The notes: generated by a model not told the origin, from the sequence alone. 64,000 bases of DNA from Psychrobacter luti (GCF_014192115.1 NZ_JACHXL010000001.1:62001-126000); one strand, 5' to 3'; shown: positions 1 through 9,990, numbered from the stretch's first letter. Program-made: numbers and translations.

Positions 1-573
1 CTGAACGGCAGCAGATAGCGCAACACCTTCGTGCTCAAAACCTTTATGCACACGATAAGAGATAGCACGGTCGTTATATAGAGAGGCAAATACTTCTTTA
101 ATCGCAATCAGAACGTTATCAATGCCGCGAATGTTCAAGAAAGTTTCTTGCTGACCAGCAAATGAAGCATCTGGCAAATCTTCAGCAGTAGCAGAAGAAC
201 GTACCGCAACCGCGATGTCTTCGCCGCCACTCATGGTTTCAAATGACTGACGCACTTCTTGCTCAAGGTCACTTGGCAGCTCTTGCTCAATAATCCAAGT
301 ACGGATTTTTTTACCCGTTTCGGCAAGCTTGTTGACATCATTAACGTCAAGCGCTTTAAGCTCGTTGTTGATTTTGTCCAATAAGCCTGTTTCTGTCAAA
401 AAACGATTGAACGCATTTGAAGTGGTCGCAAAGCCACCTGGAACGCTGACACCCAAATCAGATAGATGGCTGATCATCTCGCCAAGCGAGGCATTCTTGC
501 CGCCAACCATATCAATGTCATCTTTTCCTAGCTGATCAAGATTGATTACAAGTGCTGTAGATTGCGCTGCCAT
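1..573 (-). CDS. ppsA: Phosphoenolpyruvate synthase, N-terminal part (cut by window edge)
   Basis: Phosphoenolpyruvate synthase converts pyruvate, ATP and water to PEP, AMP and phosphate, the entry to gluconeogenesis. Only the first 191 codons lie in the window. They read as the PPDK N-terminal ATP-binding domain: [11 protein letters not shown] near residue 23, VPGGFATT near 43, and the [18 protein letters not shown] motif near 130-147, all typical of PpsA. The ATG at 573 (minus strand) has a CTGGAG Shine-Dalgarno 7-8 bases upstream. The gene faces away from ppsR, whose product controls this enzyme by phosphorylation, so the two share a divergent control region. The identification is secure; the rest of the gene is off the left edge. 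Confidence 0.95.
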   Translation of the reverse strand, partial: MAAQSTALVINLDQLGKDDIDMVGGKNASLGEMISHLSDLGVSVPGGFATTSNAFNRFLTETGLLDKINNELKALDVNDVNKLAETGKKIRTWIIEQELPSDLEQEVRQSFETMSGGEDIAVAVRSSATAEDLPDASFAGQQETFLNIRGIDNVLIAIKEVFASLYNDRAISYRVHKGFEHEGVALSAAVQ

Positions 574-1164
574 GATAACTCCAGAAAATAAGGTTATTTA
601 GTAAAGATTATAATGGTCGATTATACCCCTATATTTGGATAATTTCGATACCTAGAACCAAAAAATTCGTCAAAAAGATACAAATTGTGGGGATTGCTAC
701 ATATTTGGGAGCCAAGAAGTAAATATTTGTCTTTTAGAATATATTGAAAATGGAAATGTGACAGATCTTATTAATCTATTCACAACAGCTAATGTCCTAT
801 AAAGCGTCTAAAATTTGCTTAAAGCAGTTTTAAAATTTGCTTCTATATCTATATATAGGTGACCATCGAATTACTGATTTAAAAGTGAGGTTTGTCTTTA
901 TGCTAATTTTTATACAAAGGCTTCTAAGTGTACGCCTGTAACATTGATTTCTATTAGACCGCTATTATGCGTATAATATAGCGCATAGATATGTTTAGGA
1001 CGCGGTCATGCTACTTAACAACTAATAATTATTAATGAGCATGGTGAATTTGTTATAAGAATTTTTTATTATAAGTTGTTATAAACGACTATTAAGAGTC
1101 GATTGAAGATTTTTCAGCGCTAAGCAACAGCGATTATTGAGGTTTTAACTAAGGTGTGCACGTT
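574..1164. other. Divergent ppsA/ppsR control region
   Basis: This AT-rich stretch of about 590 bases has no convincing gene. It must hold the promoters for both ppsA (leftward) and ppsR (rightward). On the plus strand a TATAAT lies at 972-977 inside an inverted repeat. TTATAA is repeated three times at about 1052-1083. No terminator or recognisable riboswitch was seen. Confidence 0.6.
967..986 (+). promoter_or_regulatory. Candidate -10 box inside an inverted repeat
   Basis: TATAAT at 972-977 is enclosed by inverted arms ATGCG (967-971) and CGCAT (982-986). That looks like an operator overlapping a -10 element for rightward transcription towards ppsR. No good -35 is visible at 17 bases; TTGATT at 944-949 is 22 bases away. 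The regulator is unknown. Confidence 0.3.
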
Positions 1165-2061
1165 ATGTTTGTAAACAATCCGCCCGAACCAGCCAATCCT
1201 ACTATCCAAAACAAACAAGCATTAGAAGTAGATAACGCTCAAAATATCAGAACCGCTTTTTTTATCTCTGATGGTACGGCGATTACAGCCGAAACCCTTG
1301 GACGCGCTATTTTAAGTCAGTTTGCCTCTGTCCCTTTTGAAACTCGAGTATTGCCTTATGTCGATAGCTTAGAGCGTGCCGAAGATGCTGTTGTACAAAT
1401 CAACACTGCTTATCAACGAGATGGTTTATTGCCATTGGTGTTTGATACGATTGTCAGTCCTGAAATTCGCGAAAAAATCAACTCAGCGCATAGCTGTAAT
1501 TTGGATATGTACGAAGGTCTCATCGGTCGGGTAGCAGAAGAGACTGGTGTTGAGCCGGACGGACATTCAGGTCATGCCCATGATGATGTTGACTCTGAAA
1601 CTTATAAAGAACGTATCGATGCCGTGCATTTTGCTTTAGACAATGACGATGGCGCGCGCACTCGCCATTATCATGCGGCAGATATTATTCTTATCGGGGT
1701 TTCGCGTTCTGGAAAAACGCCGACTTCATTGTATTTGGCATTACAATTTGGTATTCGGGCGGCAAACTATCCCTTAACCGAAGAAGATTTAAACGACAAT
1801 AACCTGCCCAAAGCCCTACGTGAGCATAAGCATAAGCTGTTTGGCTTATTAATCGACACCGATCGCTTAGTCAAAATCCGTCAAGAACGTCGTGCTGGCA
1901 GCCGTTATTCTAGTTACCAGCAATGTCAGCAAGAACAGCGGGCGATACAGGGGATTTATATCTCGCAAGGGATTCCAAGCCTTGATGTATCAGAGATGTC
2001 TGTTGAAGAGATTGCCACGCGTATCTTGCAGATGACCGGTCTTAAGCGCCGTATCGGTTAA
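1165..2061 (+). CDS. ppsR: PEP synthase regulatory protein (kinase/pyrophosphorylase)
   Basis: This is a DUF299-family bifunctional enzyme. In characterised relatives it inactivates PEP synthase by ADP-dependent phosphorylation of a threonine and reactivates it by phosphate-dependent dephosphorylation. The family P-loop appears as IGVSRSGKTPTSLYLA, and FFISDGTAITAETLGRAILSQF near the N-terminus is the other family hallmark. A short Asp/His-rich insert (GHSGHAHDDVD) lies around residues 135-146. The frame is open from a GTG at 1156, but AAGG at 1151-1154 is only one base from that GTG and 10 bases from the ATG at 1165, so I prefer 1165. It is divergent from ppsA, its expected target. Confidence 0.93.
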   Translation: MFVNNPPEPANPTIQNKQALEVDNAQNIRTAFFISDGTAITAETLGRAILSQFASVPFETRVLPYVDSLERAEDAVVQINTAYQRDGLLPLVFDTIVSPEIREKINSAHSCNLDMYEGLIGRVAEETGVEPDGHSGHAHDDVDSETYKERIDAVHFALDNDDGARTRHYHAADIILIGVSRSGKTPTSLYLALQFGIRAANYPLTEEDLNDNNLPKALREHKHKLFGLLIDTDRLVKIRQERRAGSRYSSYQQCQQEQRAIQGIYISQGIPSLDVSEMSVEEIATRILQMTGLKRRIG

Positions 2062-2241
2062 ATATAGTAACCAATCACGAATAATGGCTACGGTGATAAC
2101 GTAACTGTAGCTAATATTGCAAAATATCCTATCACAACGTATGGTAGACCCACTTTAGCGCCATGACTTGACTGTATGTAGACATGCAGACATTGATGAC
2201 CTAAAAAATAAATAGATTCATAAATTAATAAAGAGGATACG

Positions 2242-3891
2242 ATGGGAAGCAAACCTATAAGCGACGCGACCAACGATACTGGTAAAGACACTCAAACCGA
2301 AGTGTCTAATAAAGAGAGCGGCCGCGCGCCAAACCCTGAGCATACTGAGGGTAAAACTAAAAAAGCGAAAATTGAGCAAACCCATGAGCAAGTCACTGAC
2401 GATATCATGCATCATCCTGATTTGGTCAATCCGCTAGATGATACTCGTATTGATATTAAAACCCCTTTTACCAAAGACTCGCAGCGTATCAAAGGCGATA
2501 AACACAAATATGAGTATGACGTTGTCGTTTTAGGCGCAGGGCCGGCTGGTGAAGCGGCGGCGATGAAGCTGACGAAGTCGGGTAAAAAAGTAGCGGTTAT
2601 CGACCCACGTGAACAGGTCGGTGGTAACTCTACCCATGTCGGTACCATTCCAAGTAAAGCATTGCGTCAATCGGTTTTTAACTTGATTAACTTTCGCCGT
2701 GATCCTATGTTCACCAAAGCGATGGAATATCAGCAAGTGCCGCTAAACCGTGTATTGGCCAATGCGCGTCAGGTGATACGCAATCAGGTGACTACGCATA
2801 CGCGTTTCTATGAGCGCAATCGCATTGATGTGATTCACGGCTGGGCAAGCTTTCTTGATGAGCATACTTTAAATGTCGAAAAAGACGATGGTGTCTTTGA
2901 AACCGTTACCTTTAATAAAGCCATTATCACCGTTGGTAGCCGTCCTTATCGTCCTGATATTTTAGACTTTAACCATCCGCGTGTTTTTGACTCTGATAAA
3001 ATCTTGCAAATGGATTATGTGGTCAAAAAAATCATCATTTATGGTGCAGGGGTTATTGGTTGTGAGTACGCTTCTATCTTTACTGGTCTTGGCTATAAAG
3101 TTGACTTAATCAATAACCAAAATCAATTGCTTAGTTATCTCGACAGCGAAATTAGTGATGCCATCGCTCATGACTTTAGACAATTTGGCGTGCTGATTCG
3201 CAGTAATGAAGAGATTGACCATCTTGAAACGCATGATGATTATGTGGTCTTGCATCTAAAAAGCGGCAAACGCATTAAATCAGATGCTATCCTTTGGTCA
3301 AATGGGCGCTCAGGTAATACAGAAGGCTTGAACCTAGAAGCTATCGGGCTTGAAGCCAATAGCCGTGGTCAGCTCAAAGTTGACGATACCTATTGCACTG
3401 GTGTTGAAAATATCTATGCGGCGGGTGATGTTATCGGCTGGCCATCATTGGCTTCTGCTGCCTACGATCAAGGACGCTGTGCGGCGGCATTCATGGTTGG
3501 CGATAGTGATGCAGAACCAGTATCGAGTGTGCCAACCGGTATCTATACCATTCCTGAAATCTCTTGTATCGGTAAAACTGAACAAGAGCTAACCGATGAA
3601 AAAGTACCGTATGAAGTTGGGCAAGCATTCTTTAAACATCTGGCACGCGCGCAAATCATCGGTGAACGCTCAGGGGTGTTAAAGATTTTGTTCCATCGTG
3701 ATACGCTTGAGATTTTAGGCATTCATTGCTATGGCAATCACGCGTCAGAGATTATTCATATCGGTCAAGCAGTGATGAAGTGTAAGAGTAATAATACCCT
3801 TGAGTATTTTGTTAATACGACCTTTAACTATCCAACGATGGCAGAAGCTTATCGTGTGGCAGCCCTCAATGGTTTAAATCGCGTTTTTTAA
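2242..3891 (+). CDS. sthA: Soluble pyridine nucleotide transhydrogenase
   Basis: This FAD-dependent flavoprotein of the disulfide-oxidoreductase fold equilibrates NADPH/NADP with NADH/NAD in the cytoplasm. FAD-binding [17 protein letters not shown] begins near residue 94. The NAD-binding [16 protein letters not shown] follows, then [18 protein letters not shown]. The C-terminal dimer domain ends [18 protein letters not shown]. The protein has 549 residues against about 466 for E. coli SthA; the excess is a hydrophilic, low-complexity N-terminal tail of about 85 residues. GAGGAT just before the ATG at 2242 supports the long form. The region before TIPSK reads [13 protein letters not shown], so the cysteine E. 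coli keeps here (GGCTHWGT) is replaced by serine. Confidence 0.95.
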   Translation: MGSKPISDATNDTGKDTQTEVSNKESGRAPNPEHTEGKTKKAKIEQTHEQVTDDIMHHPDLVNPLDDTRIDIKTPFTKDSQRIKGDKHKYEYDVVVLGAGPAGEAAAMKLTKSGKKVAVIDPREQVGGNSTHVGTIPSKALRQSVFNLINFRRDPMFTKAMEYQQVPLNRVLANARQVIRNQVTTHTRFYERNRIDVIHGWASFLDEHTLNVEKDDGVFETVTFNKAIITVGSRPYRPDILDFNHPRVFDSDKILQMDYVVKKIIIYGAGVIGCEYASIFTGLGYKVDLINNQNQLLSYLDSEISDAIAHDFRQFGVLIRSNEEIDHLETHDDYVVLHLKSGKRIKSDAILWSNGRSGNTEGLNLEAIGLEANSRGQLKVDDTYCTGVENIYAAGDVIGWPSLASAAYDQGRCAAAFMVGDSDAEPVSSVPTGIYTIPEISCIGKTEQELTDEKVPYEVGQAFFKHLARAQIIGERSGVLKILFHRDTLEILGIHCYGNHASEIIHIGQAVMKCKSNNTLEYFVNTTFNYPTMAEAYRVAALNGLNRVF

Positions 3892-3927
3892 CGTTTAGTT
3901 CTTTAGTGTTTAAACCGTAAGATACAT

Positions 3928-3962
3928 AAAAAAGCGCCTGCTCAATGAGTAGGCGCTTTTTT
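3928..3962 (+). terminator. Bidirectional rho-independent terminator after sthA
   Basis: A-rich start, stem GCGCCT/AGGCGC with an inner CTCA/TGAG helix, then a T-run. It sits between sthA and the convergent ABC permease gene. The flanking A and T runs let it work on both strands. Confidence 0.85.
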
Positions 3963-4007
3963 ATGGCATTTTTTTAATAGAGTAAATGTTACGAGACTTT
4001 ATTTACC

Positions 4008-5237
4008 TTAATAGCCGGTTTCACTTTGCGGCGTACGCCAGCGAAATAGCAGCAGTAATATAAAGTAAAATAGCCACAATCCTGCCAGTGCATAAAAGCC
4101 AGTGGAGACTTGCGCTACACTGGCACCCATCTGATTGAGCTGGACTGAGGTATTAATCGCAGGCGTCGTCGGTATTAACCAGCGTATAATTTGTAAAAAT
4201 TCTGGCAATTGATGGGCAGGCCATGGATAACCACTGACAAAAAACATCGGTAGTGAGCTGAAAATTAAGATTTGCATACTGCGCTCACGCTGGCGGAACC
4301 ATAGCCCAAACACGCAGCCCAGCGTGGCCACAGTCGGACAAAATAACAGTAGAAATAGTAGGCTGCCGAGCATGTTTTGTCCGCGCGGATAATGATGCAG
4401 CTCAAAGGTCCAGCCATAATAGAAGCAGCCGATGATAAAGCTGAACATACTGAGCGCTGTAATACGTCCGAGCCAGCCGCGAATACTGGTAGCATGACGA
4501 CGTTGTTCATACCATGTACCAATTAACATCGCTGTAGACATCAAAAGGGTTTGCTGCAGAATAAGAATAGCGACCGCTGGCACCACGTAAGCGCCGTAAC
4601 CTTCGGTTTGGTTATATAAGGGAATAATTTTTAAGGGCACTGCTTGGGTGCTTGCCGCTGCGGTCGCAGAATAAGCTCCCTGCGCCACACTTTTTTTAAT
4701 CTCAACCCCTGCTGATACGGTACTGACTGCTTGCAAAAATCCCATTTGGACGTTTTTATTTAATAAGAAATAGCCACCATTGCCCAATACACTGACGCTT
4801 GCCGCTTTTCCAGACAATACTTGCTGCTCAAGCCCGCTTGGAATAATCATATAGCCGGCAATGTCATCAGACCAAATGGCCTCGGTGGCATCCTGCTCAT
4901 TTAAAAAACGCTTGGTATCTAACTGCGGGCTGGCACTGGCGTATCGGACGATGGTTCTTGACAGATTACTATTGTCTTTATCGATAATACCGACTGGCAC
5001 ATGATTGACCACTTCTGTTGAATACGGCCAAGGATAAAAGAAGCCATAAATAATCGGCGCAATCAGTAATAATAACAGTACACCTTTATCAGAAAAAACG
5101 TCTTTAATAGTTTGCACAAAACTGTGCAAAAAACTTTGTGATGAATCGTCTTTTAAATCGGATGGCGCATTAGATAGCTTGTCTTTTGGTAAGGTAGAGT
5201 TTTTTGATGAGACAGGCTCTTTCTGTAATATAGACAT
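4008..5237 (-). CDS. ABC-2 type permease, distal gene of efflux operon
   Basis: This inner-membrane ABC-2 (YhhJ/YbhR-like) permease has a cytoplasmic N-terminus, one membrane segment near residues 53-70 and a large periplasmic domain containing VGIIDKDNSNLSRTIVRY. About five membrane segments follow in the C-terminal half, ending LFYFILLLLFRW. Its start overlaps the stop of the upstream permease by one base (TAATG), so translation is probably coupled. It is likely to heterodimerise with that permease and work with the HlyD and TolC homologues upstream. It has no nucleotide-binding domain. Substrate unknown. It ends before the terminator it shares with sthA. Confidence 0.85.
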   Translation of the reverse strand: MSILQKEPVSSKNSTLPKDKLSNAPSDLKDDSSQSFLHSFVQTIKDVFSDKGVLLLLLIAPIIYGFFYPWPYSTEVVNHVPVGIIDKDNSNLSRTIVRYASASPQLDTKRFLNEQDATEAIWSDDIAGYMIIPSGLEQQVLSGKAASVSVLGNGGYFLLNKNVQMGFLQAVSTVSAGVEIKKSVAQGAYSATAAASTQAVPLKIIPLYNQTEGYGAYVVPAVAILILQQTLLMSTAMLIGTWYEQRRHATSIRGWLGRITALSMFSFIIGCFYYGWTFELHHYPRGQNMLGSLLFLLLFCPTVATLGCVFGLWFRQRERSMQILIFSSLPMFFVSGYPWPAHQLPEFLQIIRWLIPTTPAINTSVQLNQMGASVAQVSTGFYALAGLWLFYFILLLLFRWRTPQSETGY

Positions 5238-6574
5238 TAGCGTGCTCCCCAGCGTTCAGGATGTGCGAGCGCGCGTTTGCTCAATAATGCGGCTAAGAAC
5301 ATAGCAATAACGGTTGCTAGCGTCAGTCCATAGACTATTGGTAGTGAAATGACAACGGGTGCTTGCATCTGTAATTGGGCAATATGTAGCTTAAGATAAT
5401 GGGTAAGTGGTAGCGCATCTGACCAATGCTTGGCGCTGTCACTGATAGCGATATAAGGAAACGTAACTCCAGCAAAGGCATAAGAAGGTGCTGAGATAAA
5501 ACCGGTTGATGACAAGCCCATACGTAATGAAAAGGAAGTTAGGGTAAATATCGCGCCAAGCCAAAATGACAACATCATCAGTAAGACAAGACCGATATAA
5601 GTAGCAATAATGGAGCTAATAGCGACGGCCTGATGCGGAGTCGCAAGCCATAACGCTAAAATTGACCATAGGCTATAAGCGAGTGTTGGCCAAAAATACT
5701 TACCCATTAAACCAGAGAGCAAAACTAATACACTTGCTTTTCTAGGCTTATTATCTATAACAGAGATATCATTGTCTACAGCAAGGGTTGAAGCTGCTAG
5801 GATTTTGTCGTTTTCAATATTGGCTTCAATACTGCTTAAGTCAGGATAACCGCTTTCAATAAAATCATACCAACGACCGATTTGCTTATCGCGTAGCTCG
5901 CGCCCAATGGTCGTAGCACCGATTACCATCGCTAAGATATGCAGCAGCGCCGGGATAACCGTTGACGCTAAAAACTGCTGATAATCCGTTGCGGCATTAA
6001 ATAAGCTAATACGCTGAATACTAATGGGCGAGTAGGCAATCGCTGCTTGTGATGGTGCCATACCTTGTTTTACCAAACGCTGTATCTCAACGCCTGCCGA
6101 TAGCGTACCAATCACCGATTGCACGCTGGTTTGGATAATGCCAGAGTGAGTGCCGTATTGGGCATTTACTTGCAGCACGATAGGCGCAGGTTTACTCGAT
6201 GAGATATTGCGCGAGAAATCCTCTGGAATAATAACTACTGCATAAATATCACGTTGTAAAAGTGCTGCTTCTACTGCTGCTGGCGAATAATACAGATGTT
6301 TGACCGTCAGATTCGGATTGGCTTCCAAATAACGCACGGCAGTATTGGCAATAGGACCGTGATCTTTATCGATCACGCCGATGGGCAAGTCGGTGATTTG
6401 TATTTGTGAAAATATCCACCAAATCAATAGCACGGTCGCAAGCGGTATCCAAAGCACCATGCTCAAATCCCAAGGATTTTTGGCTAAAAAACGTCGCTCG
6501 TAGCCAGCACTGCGTACAAAAGCGCCAATCAACCCCTTTTGCTCACTTAGCTTCTTTTGCTTAGTCAAGCGCAT
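5237..6574 (-). CDS. ABC-2 type permease, first of pair
   Basis: This is a 445-residue inner-membrane protein. One membrane segment lies near residues 37-57, followed by a periplasmic domain with VIDKDHGPIANTAVRYLEANP, a motif shared with its downstream partner. The C-terminal half has about five membrane segments. A hydrophilic cytoplasmic insert (about residues 243-280, rich in Asp, Asn and Glu) interrupts the region after TIGRELRDKQIGRWYDF. The gene starts three bases after the stop of the HlyD gene. There is no Walker A, signature or Walker B motif, so any ATPase must be encoded elsewhere or be unnecessary. The resemblance is to the membrane parts of YhhJ/RbbA-type exporters. Confidence 0.85.
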   Translation of the reverse strand: MRLTKQKKLSEQKGLIGAFVRSAGYERRFLAKNPWDLSMVLWIPLATVLLIWWIFSQIQITDLPIGVIDKDHGPIANTAVRYLEANPNLTVKHLYYSPAAVEAALLQRDIYAVVIIPEDFSRNISSSKPAPIVLQVNAQYGTHSGIIQTSVQSVIGTLSAGVEIQRLVKQGMAPSQAAIAYSPISIQRISLFNAATDYQQFLASTVIPALLHILAMVIGATTIGRELRDKQIGRWYDFIESGYPDLSSIEANIENDKILAASTLAVDNDISVIDNKPRKASVLVLLSGLMGKYFWPTLAYSLWSILALWLATPHQAVAISSIIATYIGLVLLMMLSFWLGAIFTLTSFSLRMGLSSTGFISAPSYAFAGVTFPYIAISDSAKHWSDALPLTHYLKLHIAQLQMQAPVVISLPIVYGLTLATVIAMFLAALLSKRALAHPERWGAR

Positions 6575-6577
6575 GGT

Positions 6578-7822
6578 TTACTCTTGACTCTGATTAGCAA
6601 GGGCTGAATTGATATTGACAACCACGCTCATACCCGAGCGAATACGTCGATCAGGCGCTGATGGTCGCGCTTTGATTTCAAAGGTACGCACATCAAAACC
6701 ATCGTTATTATTGGTCGGACGCCAAGTAGCAAAGTCAGATAATGTAGAGGTAGCATAAACGGTAAACTGCTTGGTATAAGGCTTTTCTGGCGATGACAAA
6801 GCAGGAATCGTACCCATAAAGCGCTGACCAATCGCAAACTGGTTTAAGTAGGTTTCAGTGACGTTGAGTACCACCCACTGATTATTAGTATTGACCAAGG
6901 TAAGTAGCGGCACACCTTGACCAATCACTTCGCCAGCATTGACGATGACATTATCCACGATACCTGCAATCGGACTTCTTAGATTAGCCTCTTCTTTTGC
7001 GACCAACGCTTCTTCTAATTGTGCATCGACTTGGGCAACTTGTGCAGTGGCGGCAGATTTATCTTCACTGCGTGCGCCTTCCATTGCTAAGTCATACTGC
7101 AAGCGCGCCGCTTCTGTTTGATCTTGGGTGGCCAAATACTGCGCGTACGCTTCATCACGTTTTTGCCGCGCCATCAGTCCTTCTTCATAAAGACGATTGA
7201 CCCGCTGATAAGTGTTTTCTGCCAAATCAGATGCCGCTTTATTGGCTTGCCAAGCTGCTTTTGCTTGGGCAATCTCTTGTGGACGGGCACCATTTTCTGC
7301 TTTATCAAGCTGACTTTGGGCCATTTGTTTGCCAGCACGAGCTTGATTGATTTTGGCGTTAATCTCAGGTGAGTCCATCTCAATCAATTGCTGACCGACC
7401 GTCACCGCATCGCCTTCTGTGACCATGATTTGCGCGATACGTCCTGGCACTTTTGCGGCGATAGACGTTTCTTGCATTTGCATCTGCCCTTGTAGGGTAA
7501 TGACTTCAGGCTCATTATGCGCACTGCTTTTATATAAACCATAAGCAATCGCCCCTAATATGAGCAGCACAAAAAGCACCAAAATTACCTTTTTGATCAT
7601 GGCAGATTTATTTGCTTTTGCAGGCTCGCGCTTATAAGGAGGCACCGCTTGCTCTTGGTCAATATCCGCGCTATCGACGTTATCGACGAAAGGTTCAGTC
7701 GGTTGAGTGCCATCAATAGCATTAACGGGCGTTTGCTCATGATGAATGCGGTTCGATTCAGCGGTTTGGTCTGAAGCATTTAATTTGCGTGAGTCGCCTG
7801 ATTCGTTATTAGATTCAGTCAT
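6578..7822 (-). CDS. HlyD-family periplasmic adaptor
   Basis: This membrane-fusion protein should bridge the inner-membrane permeases to a TolC-type channel. It has an unusually long hydrophilic cytoplasmic N-terminus (about 75 residues) and one membrane anchor near 75-98 (VILVLFVLLILGAIAYGLY). A first biotinyl-lipoyl half follows (IAAKVPGRIAQIMVTEGDAV), then an alpha-helical hairpin rich in Ala, Gln and Glu (about 155-275). The second lipoyl half is LRSPIAGIVDNVIVNAGEVI, followed by a beta-barrel domain. TAGGAAT lies upstream of the ATG. It sits between the TolC-like gene (122-base gap) and the permease pair, in one transcription unit. Confidence 0.92.
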   Translation of the reverse strand: MTESNNESGDSRKLNASDQTAESNRIHHEQTPVNAIDGTQPTEPFVDNVDSADIDQEQAVPPYKREPAKANKSAMIKKVILVLFVLLILGAIAYGLYKSSAHNEPEVITLQGQMQMQETSIAAKVPGRIAQIMVTEGDAVTVGQQLIEMDSPEINAKINQARAGKQMAQSQLDKAENGARPQEIAQAKAAWQANKAASDLAENTYQRVNRLYEEGLMARQKRDEAYAQYLATQDQTEAARLQYDLAMEGARSEDKSAATAQVAQVDAQLEEALVAKEEANLRSPIAGIVDNVIVNAGEVIGQGVPLLTLVNTNNQWVVLNVTETYLNQFAIGQRFMGTIPALSSPEKPYTKQFTVYATSTLSDFATWRPTNNNDGFDVRTFEIKARPSAPDRRIRSGMSVVVNINSALANQSQE

Positions 7823-7944
7823 GACAGTGAGATTCCTAAAGCAATAAAGTCGGTAATAAGCAGAATAATTCTGGCGTTATTTAATCTTGGCACTTAATCT
7901 TAGTATTTAATATGTCTTACTGGGTAGGCTGTTTTTCATAGCTG

Positions 7945-9609
7945 TTATTTGCTATACAAGGTCGGTAATCGAATATCAGCGGCGTTAAGATAAGCATTAA
8001 AGGCAAGGGGCGTACCACAGCTTTGCATCAGAGCGGCAAGAGACTGTACATAAGTATTCGCTGCTTGCGCCTGTTCTGTACGAGCTTTGAGCGATTGCGT
8101 CTGCGCTTGTACCACATCAATAGGCGTATTCACGCCTTCTTGTAGCCCAAGGCGACGCAAGCGTAATACCTCTGCTGCCAAATCCACATTACTTTGCAAT
8201 GCCTGATACCGTGACTGGGCATTATTCACATCATGCCAGTTTTTTTCGACCAACAATAAAAGATTGTCACTGACCTCAATCTCAGACAAATCCGCTTGGC
8301 GTATTTTGGCGTTGCTAGAGGCTAGAGAAGCCGTTTTATCAAGCCCGCCCCAAAGTTTCCAACTTGCTGAAATACCAGCTATCCAACTGGGGTCTTTTTC
8401 GAGTTGTCCGTAGCCATAAAGCATGACAGTAGGCTTGTATCCTGTGTCTGACAGTGCGTGTAGCTGCTGTGCTTGTGCTCGTTTAGCGGCGACTTTTTGC
8501 AGACCCGGGTGATTACTCAGTGCCAAGTCTTGAAAATAATTGACATCGGGTAAAGGACGACTAGAGACAAATAGAGGCGTGGTCGGTTTAATACGGTAAT
8601 CGGTACGCAAGAGGCGCTGCAGCGCCATCATCGCAAGACGCGCATCATTATTGGCATTGACCGATTCGCTTTTTGCATCGGCAAGTGCTGACTGGGCTTC
8701 TAGGCGATCGACACGTGAGATAAATCCTTCTTCAAAAAGGCGCTGTGCCATATGGTCAACCTGCTGCACCGTATCATAAGCATCTTCGCGTAAGTAAGCA
8801 GCAATAATCGCCAATTGTGCCTTAAAATAACGCTCAATTAAGGTGTTATAAAGCTCGTTTGTATCCAGTATGCTATCTGCTACAGCTTCTTGGGTTCGGG
8901 CAGTGGAAGCACCTGTTAATGCTGCTGTGCGTCCAGCGGTATAAATCGGCCATACCACACCCAGACCTGCACCCGTCGTTGAACCTGAGCGCTTTAAATC
9001 ATAGGTATCTGGGATACGGTCACCGATCAATTCACCAAAATCTGGTAAATCTGCTATGGGTGGCGTAATACTATCAACGCTACTATTTACATCGTTAATA
9101 ATGCCAGTTTTAATCGATGATAAATCAACATCGGCATCCAAGTTATAAGCATTGGCGGAAACGCGCGCAAATACCAATGGATTGTCTATGGTTTTTAGGG
9201 CGTCTGTCTCGTATTCACTGGCAGCAATTGCGGCTTGATTGGCGGCGACTTTTGGTGAAACTTGCAATAAAATATTTTGCGCCTGCTCAAGACTTAGCAG
9301 GCTAGATACCTCTAAGGGATAGCTGTTATCAATGCTTTTATGGGTGATAGGGTCGATAAGGGTACTTAAGCCAGTTTTGAATTCAGCTTTAGCTGTCTGT
9401 GTTTTTGTTGTCGCTGCTTTGTTTTGCAGGTTGCTTTTTTGAGTGACGCTTTGATTATCTGCATCAATAATTTGCGTCACGACCACTGGAGCTACTTCAT
9501 TTTGTGACGTAATAGTATCATCGTTAGCGTTTGCGGAGTTAGACGCGGCTAAGCTCATGAGCGTAACCGTCATCACAGCAGTAGACAGAGTCGATAAAGC
9601 GAATTTCAT
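7945..9609 (-). CDS. TolC-family outer-membrane efflux channel
   Basis: This 554-residue outer-membrane factor has a signal peptide (MKFALSTLSTAVMTVTLMSLAASNSANA, cleavage after about residue 28). Two OEP repeats follow with the typical long amphipathic helices, for example YFKAQLAIIAAYLREDAYDTV and LRLRRLGLQEGVNTPIDVVQAQ. The last of these is the family signature near the end of each repeat. A Gln/Asn/Thr-rich linker of about 50 residues follows the signal peptide. It is the first gene of a leftward operon with the adaptor and two permeases, so it probably serves that pump specifically rather than being the housekeeping TolC. No strong Shine-Dalgarno is visible at the ATG. Confidence 0.92.
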   Translation of the reverse strand: MKFALSTLSTAVMTVTLMSLAASNSANANDDTITSQNEVAPVVVTQIIDADNQSVTQKSNLQNKAATTKTQTAKAEFKTGLSTLIDPITHKSIDNSYPLEVSSLLSLEQAQNILLQVSPKVAANQAAIAASEYETDALKTIDNPLVFARVSANAYNLDADVDLSSIKTGIINDVNSSVDSITPPIADLPDFGELIGDRIPDTYDLKRSGSTTGAGLGVVWPIYTAGRTAALTGASTARTQEAVADSILDTNELYNTLIERYFKAQLAIIAAYLREDAYDTVQQVDHMAQRLFEEGFISRVDRLEAQSALADAKSESVNANNDARLAMMALQRLLRTDYRIKPTTPLFVSSRPLPDVNYFQDLALSNHPGLQKVAAKRAQAQQLHALSDTGYKPTVMLYGYGQLEKDPSWIAGISASWKLWGGLDKTASLASSNAKIRQADLSEIEVSDNLLLLVEKNWHDVNNAQSRYQALQSNVDLAAEVLRLRRLGLQEGVNTPIDVVQAQTQSLKARTEQAQAANTYVQSLAALMQSCGTPLAFNAYLNAADIRLPTLYSK

Positions 9610-9990
9610 AAGTCACATAAGCCATTAATTAGAATGCAAAGTGTTTAGAACGCGTTCAAGCAGGGCAATATTATAGACTATTAAGTGAAAGTAAAAATTG
9701 GTTATTAATAACAAAGCGTACACTGTAGTGCCACAATGGCGACGGGTCAGTGCTTACTATTCGTTTATTTCACGTTGAATAACCGCTGTTTTTATGTTAT
9801 GTGTCTCATTCAAGAATAAGTGATAACATTATTTATAGATACATCTATGGTTAGGTGATAAAAAGTAGTTTTGATAGCAATCATATCTATGCAATAAGTA
9901 TTTTTAGTAAATATATGGTTATAAAAGCTGATAAAAATTAGCGGCTAAAAGCAAATAAAACAATATTATATTTAAAATAGGATGTGAGCA
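9610..9990. other. Divergent region between efflux operon and glpK
   Basis: These 381 AT-rich bases have no plausible gene. They must carry a leftward promoter for the efflux operon and a rightward one for glpK. I see no clear operator. A good Shine-Dalgarno (TAGGAT, 9978-9983) serves glpK. Confidence 0.5.

Noticed and set aside
9760-9780. TTTCACG near the glpK promoter as a GlpR or parS half-site
   Set aside because: No second half-site or symmetry, and it does not match a known operator closely.
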